From Prosthecobacter debontii (GTDB lineage Bacteria; Verrucomicrobiota; Verrucomicrobiia; Verrucomicrobiales; Verrucomicrobiaceae): DNA of 64,000 bases. The stretch covers positions 124,001-188,000 of the forward strand of contig NZ_FUYE01000007.1 in the NCBI RefSeq assembly GCF_900167535.1. Reading direction: 5' to 3'. Below are positions 62,271 through 64,000 of this stretch, piece after piece. Made by a program: the position numbers and the translations under genes. Position 1 is the stretch's first letter; each line of letters begins with the position of its first letter. Below the pieces are notes generated by a model, which made no database searches, was not told the DNA's origin, and was given only the letters and a program-made list of their open reading frames with translations.

Positions 62271-63761
62271 ATGCGGCATTTTCTTTTCTCTCTCGCTTTT
62301 ATGTTCACGGCGGCGCTTTGTGCCGCCGACCGCCCCAACATGATCTTCATCATCGCCGATGATGTGAGCTGGGATGATCTGGGCTGCTACGGCAATACGG
62401 CCGCGCGCACGCCGAACCTCGACAAGCTCGCGGCTCATGGCCGCCGCTTTGACGAAGCCTATCTCACGGCCAGCAGTTGCAGCCCGAGCCGATCCAGCAT
62501 CATCACGGGCCGTTACCCCCATAACAATGGTCGTGCTTCTGAACTGCACCAGCCCATTGCCGCGCATATCCCATGGTTCCCGCGTCTGCTCCGAGAGGCT
62601 GGTTACTACACGGCCTTGGTGGGTAAACATCACATGACTTCCGATCAGTCGGCCGAAGGTGAAAAGCCCCAGCCTGAGCCCTTTGATCTCGTGGATCCGG
62701 GCAATGAGCCCGGCAACAAAGGAGGACACGCCACCTGGGTCAAAACCCTCCACGAAAGACCGAAAGACAAACCTTTCTTCTTCTGGTTCGCGTCTCTGGA
62801 TGCCCATCGGGATTGGGACGGTGACAAGGATTGGCAAGAAGGTCTGTATGGCCCCAAGCACGATCCAGCCACGGTCCGTGTGCCCCCTTTTCTCACGGAT
62901 GATGCCGCCACACGCCAGGATCTAGCTTCCTACTACAACGAGATCACCCGCCTGGATTACTTCGTTGGCAAAGTCGTGGCCGAGTTGGAGAAACAAGGCG
63001 CGCTGGAGAACACACTCATCATCATGATGGCCGACAACGGACGCGCCTTCCCACGTGCCAAGACCCGCCTGCATGACTCTGGGATGAAGACGCCCTTCAT
63101 CACCCATTGGCCTGCAGGTATCCAACAGCCGGGCACCCCCAGCCAAAGCCTGATCAGCGCCATTGATGTCGCTCCCACGCTTCTGGAGCTAGCCGGGGTC
63201 CCCGTGGCGCCGACGATGCAGGGCGTGAGTTTTGCACCGGTCTTCACGCATCCAAACGCCGAGGTACGCAAACATGCCTTCTCCGAGCACAACTGGCATG
63301 ACTACTCCGCCCATGGGCGGTCCGTTCGTTCCGAAGGGTTTCTCTACATCCGCAACAACCGACCCAAAGAACCATGGCAAGGTCCTGCCGACTCCGTGCG
63401 CTCACCTTCCTACGAGCAACTGAAAGTCCTGCGGGATGAGGGCAAGCTTACCCCTGCTCAGGCTGATGTCTTCCTGGCTCCACGACCCCCTGAAGAACTG
63501 TATCGCTCCGATGCAGACGCCGATCAGCTCACCAACCTTGCCTCGGATCCGAACTACGCATCGGTCAAAGTCCGCCTCGCGAAGCTGCTCGACGATTGGA
63601 CCGAGCAAACGGGCGACAGTGCACCTGCCGACATTTCTCGCGACATGTTTGACCGCGAGACCGGCGAGTCTCTCTACAAGCGCAAAGACAACTCCTACCG
63701 TGGCACCCCACCGGGCTGGGACCGCGACGCCTCACATGTGAATGCGCCGGGGCCGAGGTAA
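62271..63761 (+). CDS. Exported sulfatase (formylglycine type)
   Basis: 496 residues with a signal peptide (MRHFLFSLAFMFTAALCAAD). The motifs are NMIFIIADDVSWDDLGCYGN, Cys70 in ASSCSPSRSSIITGRYP (CxPSR), and LIIMMADNGRAFPRAK. It is the fourth sulfatase of the window, on the same strand as the two before it but 207 bp after the cytochrome gene, so it may have its own promoter. The C-terminus is typical (YRSDADADQLTNLASDPNYA). Confidence 0.94.
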   Translation: MRHFLFSLAFMFTAALCAADRPNMIFIIADDVSWDDLGCYGNTAARTPNLDKLAAHGRRFDEAYLTASSCSPSRSSIITGRYPHNNGRASELHQPIAAHIPWFPRLLREAGYYTALVGKHHMTSDQSAEGEKPQPEPFDLVDPGNEPGNKGGHATWVKTLHERPKDKPFFFWFASLDAHRDWDGDKDWQEGLYGPKHDPATVRVPPFLTDDAATRQDLASYYNEITRLDYFVGKVVAELEKQGALENTLIIMMADNGRAFPRAKTRLHDSGMKTPFITHWPAGIQQPGTPSQSLISAIDVAPTLLELAGVPVAPTMQGVSFAPVFTHPNAEVRKHAFSEHNWHDYSAHGRSVRSEGFLYIRNNRPKEPWQGPADSVRSPSYEQLKVLRDEGKLTPAQADVFLAPRPPEELYRSDADADQLTNLASDPNYASVKVRLAKLLDDWTEQTGDSAPADISRDMFDRETGESLYKRKDNSYRGTPPGWDRDASHVNAPGPR

Positions 63762-63827
63762 ATGGGAATCCGCCCCTCTTACTCGCAGCTCAGACCGTCA
63801 CTCCGCGAACTATAGAGTCCGAGAACA

Positions 63828-63851
63828 GTCAGCGGCGTAAACGCCGCTGAC
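63828..63851. repeat. Perfect hairpin between convergent genes
   Basis: GTCAGCGGCGT (63828-63838) and ACGCCGCTGAC (63841-63851), a perfect 11-bp stem with a 2-base loop. It lies between the sulfatase stop (63761) and the end of the minus-strand gene at 63882. No T tract follows, so it may be a repeat rather than an intrinsic terminator. Confidence 0.75.
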
Positions 63852-63881
63852 AGCACACGGGACGCTGCACCACAGCATCCC

Positions 63882-64000
63882 TCACTTCGCTTTCGGATTC
63901 CGCAGGTAATAGAGGTGTCCATCTTCGGCACCGCCGACGAAGTCGGGGATACCGTCGTCATTAAAGTCCACGGTGGTGGGGCTCACGTCGTGGCCTTCGA
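63882..64000 (-). CDS. VCBS/FG-GAP repeat protein, C-terminal fragment
   Basis: Only the last 38 or so residues are in the window. They read VSPTTVDFNDDGIPDFVGGAED, then GHLYYLRNPKAK and the stop. DFNDDGxPDFV is the FG-GAP/VCBS calcium-binding repeat motif, as in the N-terminal half of the large protein at 38021. The rest of the gene is beyond the right edge. Confidence 0.75.
   Translation of the reverse strand, partial: EGHDVSPTTVDFNDDGIPDFVGGAEDGHLYYLRNPKAK

Overview
The window is a chromosomal segment of moderately high GC, apparently from a Verrucomicrobia-type (PVC superphylum) bacterium, most like the Prosthecobacter/Verrucomicrobium group. The evidence is family content rather than a marker gene: four formylglycine sulfatases, DUF1080 proteins, a PVC-type membrane-bound dehydrogenase fused to a C-terminal haem domain, a Planctomycete-type cytochrome c (DUF1587/1592/1588/1585) protein, exported FAD oxidoreductases, many signal-peptide proteins, and a palindrome matching the LexA box reported for Verrucomicrobia. 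No rRNA, tRNA, prophage, IS element or CRISPR array is visible.

Layout. 0-11.4 kb: a truncated exported protein, a beta-helix protein, pyrC, an oxyR/katG divergent pair with an exported catalase-peroxidase, an exported FAD oxidoreductase, and a DUF899 / Cys-rich membrane protein operon facing a two-winged-helix regulator and a beta-propeller protein. 11.4-13.8 kb: a repeat island with a REP-associated tyrosine transposase, several REP-like palindromes and an orphan membrane protein of lower GC. 13.8-25.5 kb: carB, an exported hypothetical, a DMT transporter, an inositol monophosphatase family gene, separately encoded coaB and coaC, a two-gene DNA-repair operon (radical SAM plus DUF4130-type partner) with a LexA box over its start, and an OmpA-type protein. 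25.6-31.2 kb: an esterase, a sulfatase, two small AT-richer genes and a purine permease. 31.3-36.3 kb: groES-groEL, a lipoprotein and dnaK. 36.4-42.7 kb: a second esterase and the 1567-residue VCBS/dehydrogenase/cytochrome protein. 43.3-45.2 kb: gatC and gatA, without gatB. 45.2-53.4 kb: a long low-complexity secreted protein and its membrane-anchored partner, an exported phosphoesterase, acylphosphatase, a coiled-coil membrane protein and an IlvD/Edd dehydratase. 53.5-64 kb: a small acidic secreted protein, then a same-strand run of exported catabolic genes (sulfatase, DUF1080, sulfatase, DUF1080-like, cytochrome, sulfatase), then a truncated VCBS protein.

How it fits together. Housekeeping functions (pyrimidine and CoA synthesis, chaperones, amidotransferase) alternate with exported enzymes for sulfated or complex polysaccharides: sulfatases, esterases, DUF1080 proteins, a beta-helix protein and sugar-acid-type dehydratase, with two large haem proteins that could take electrons from sugar oxidation.

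The most unusual signal is a palindrome family with a constant loop (ACTCTT or ACTCCT) and stem bases that change in compensating pairs. It flanks the transposase gene, lies between genes, and occurs twice inside one coding sequence, in the same frame, encoding Ser-Asp-Ala-Gly-Thr-Pro-x-Arg. The second best is the LexA-type operator that overlaps the start codon of the radical-SAM DNA-repair operon.
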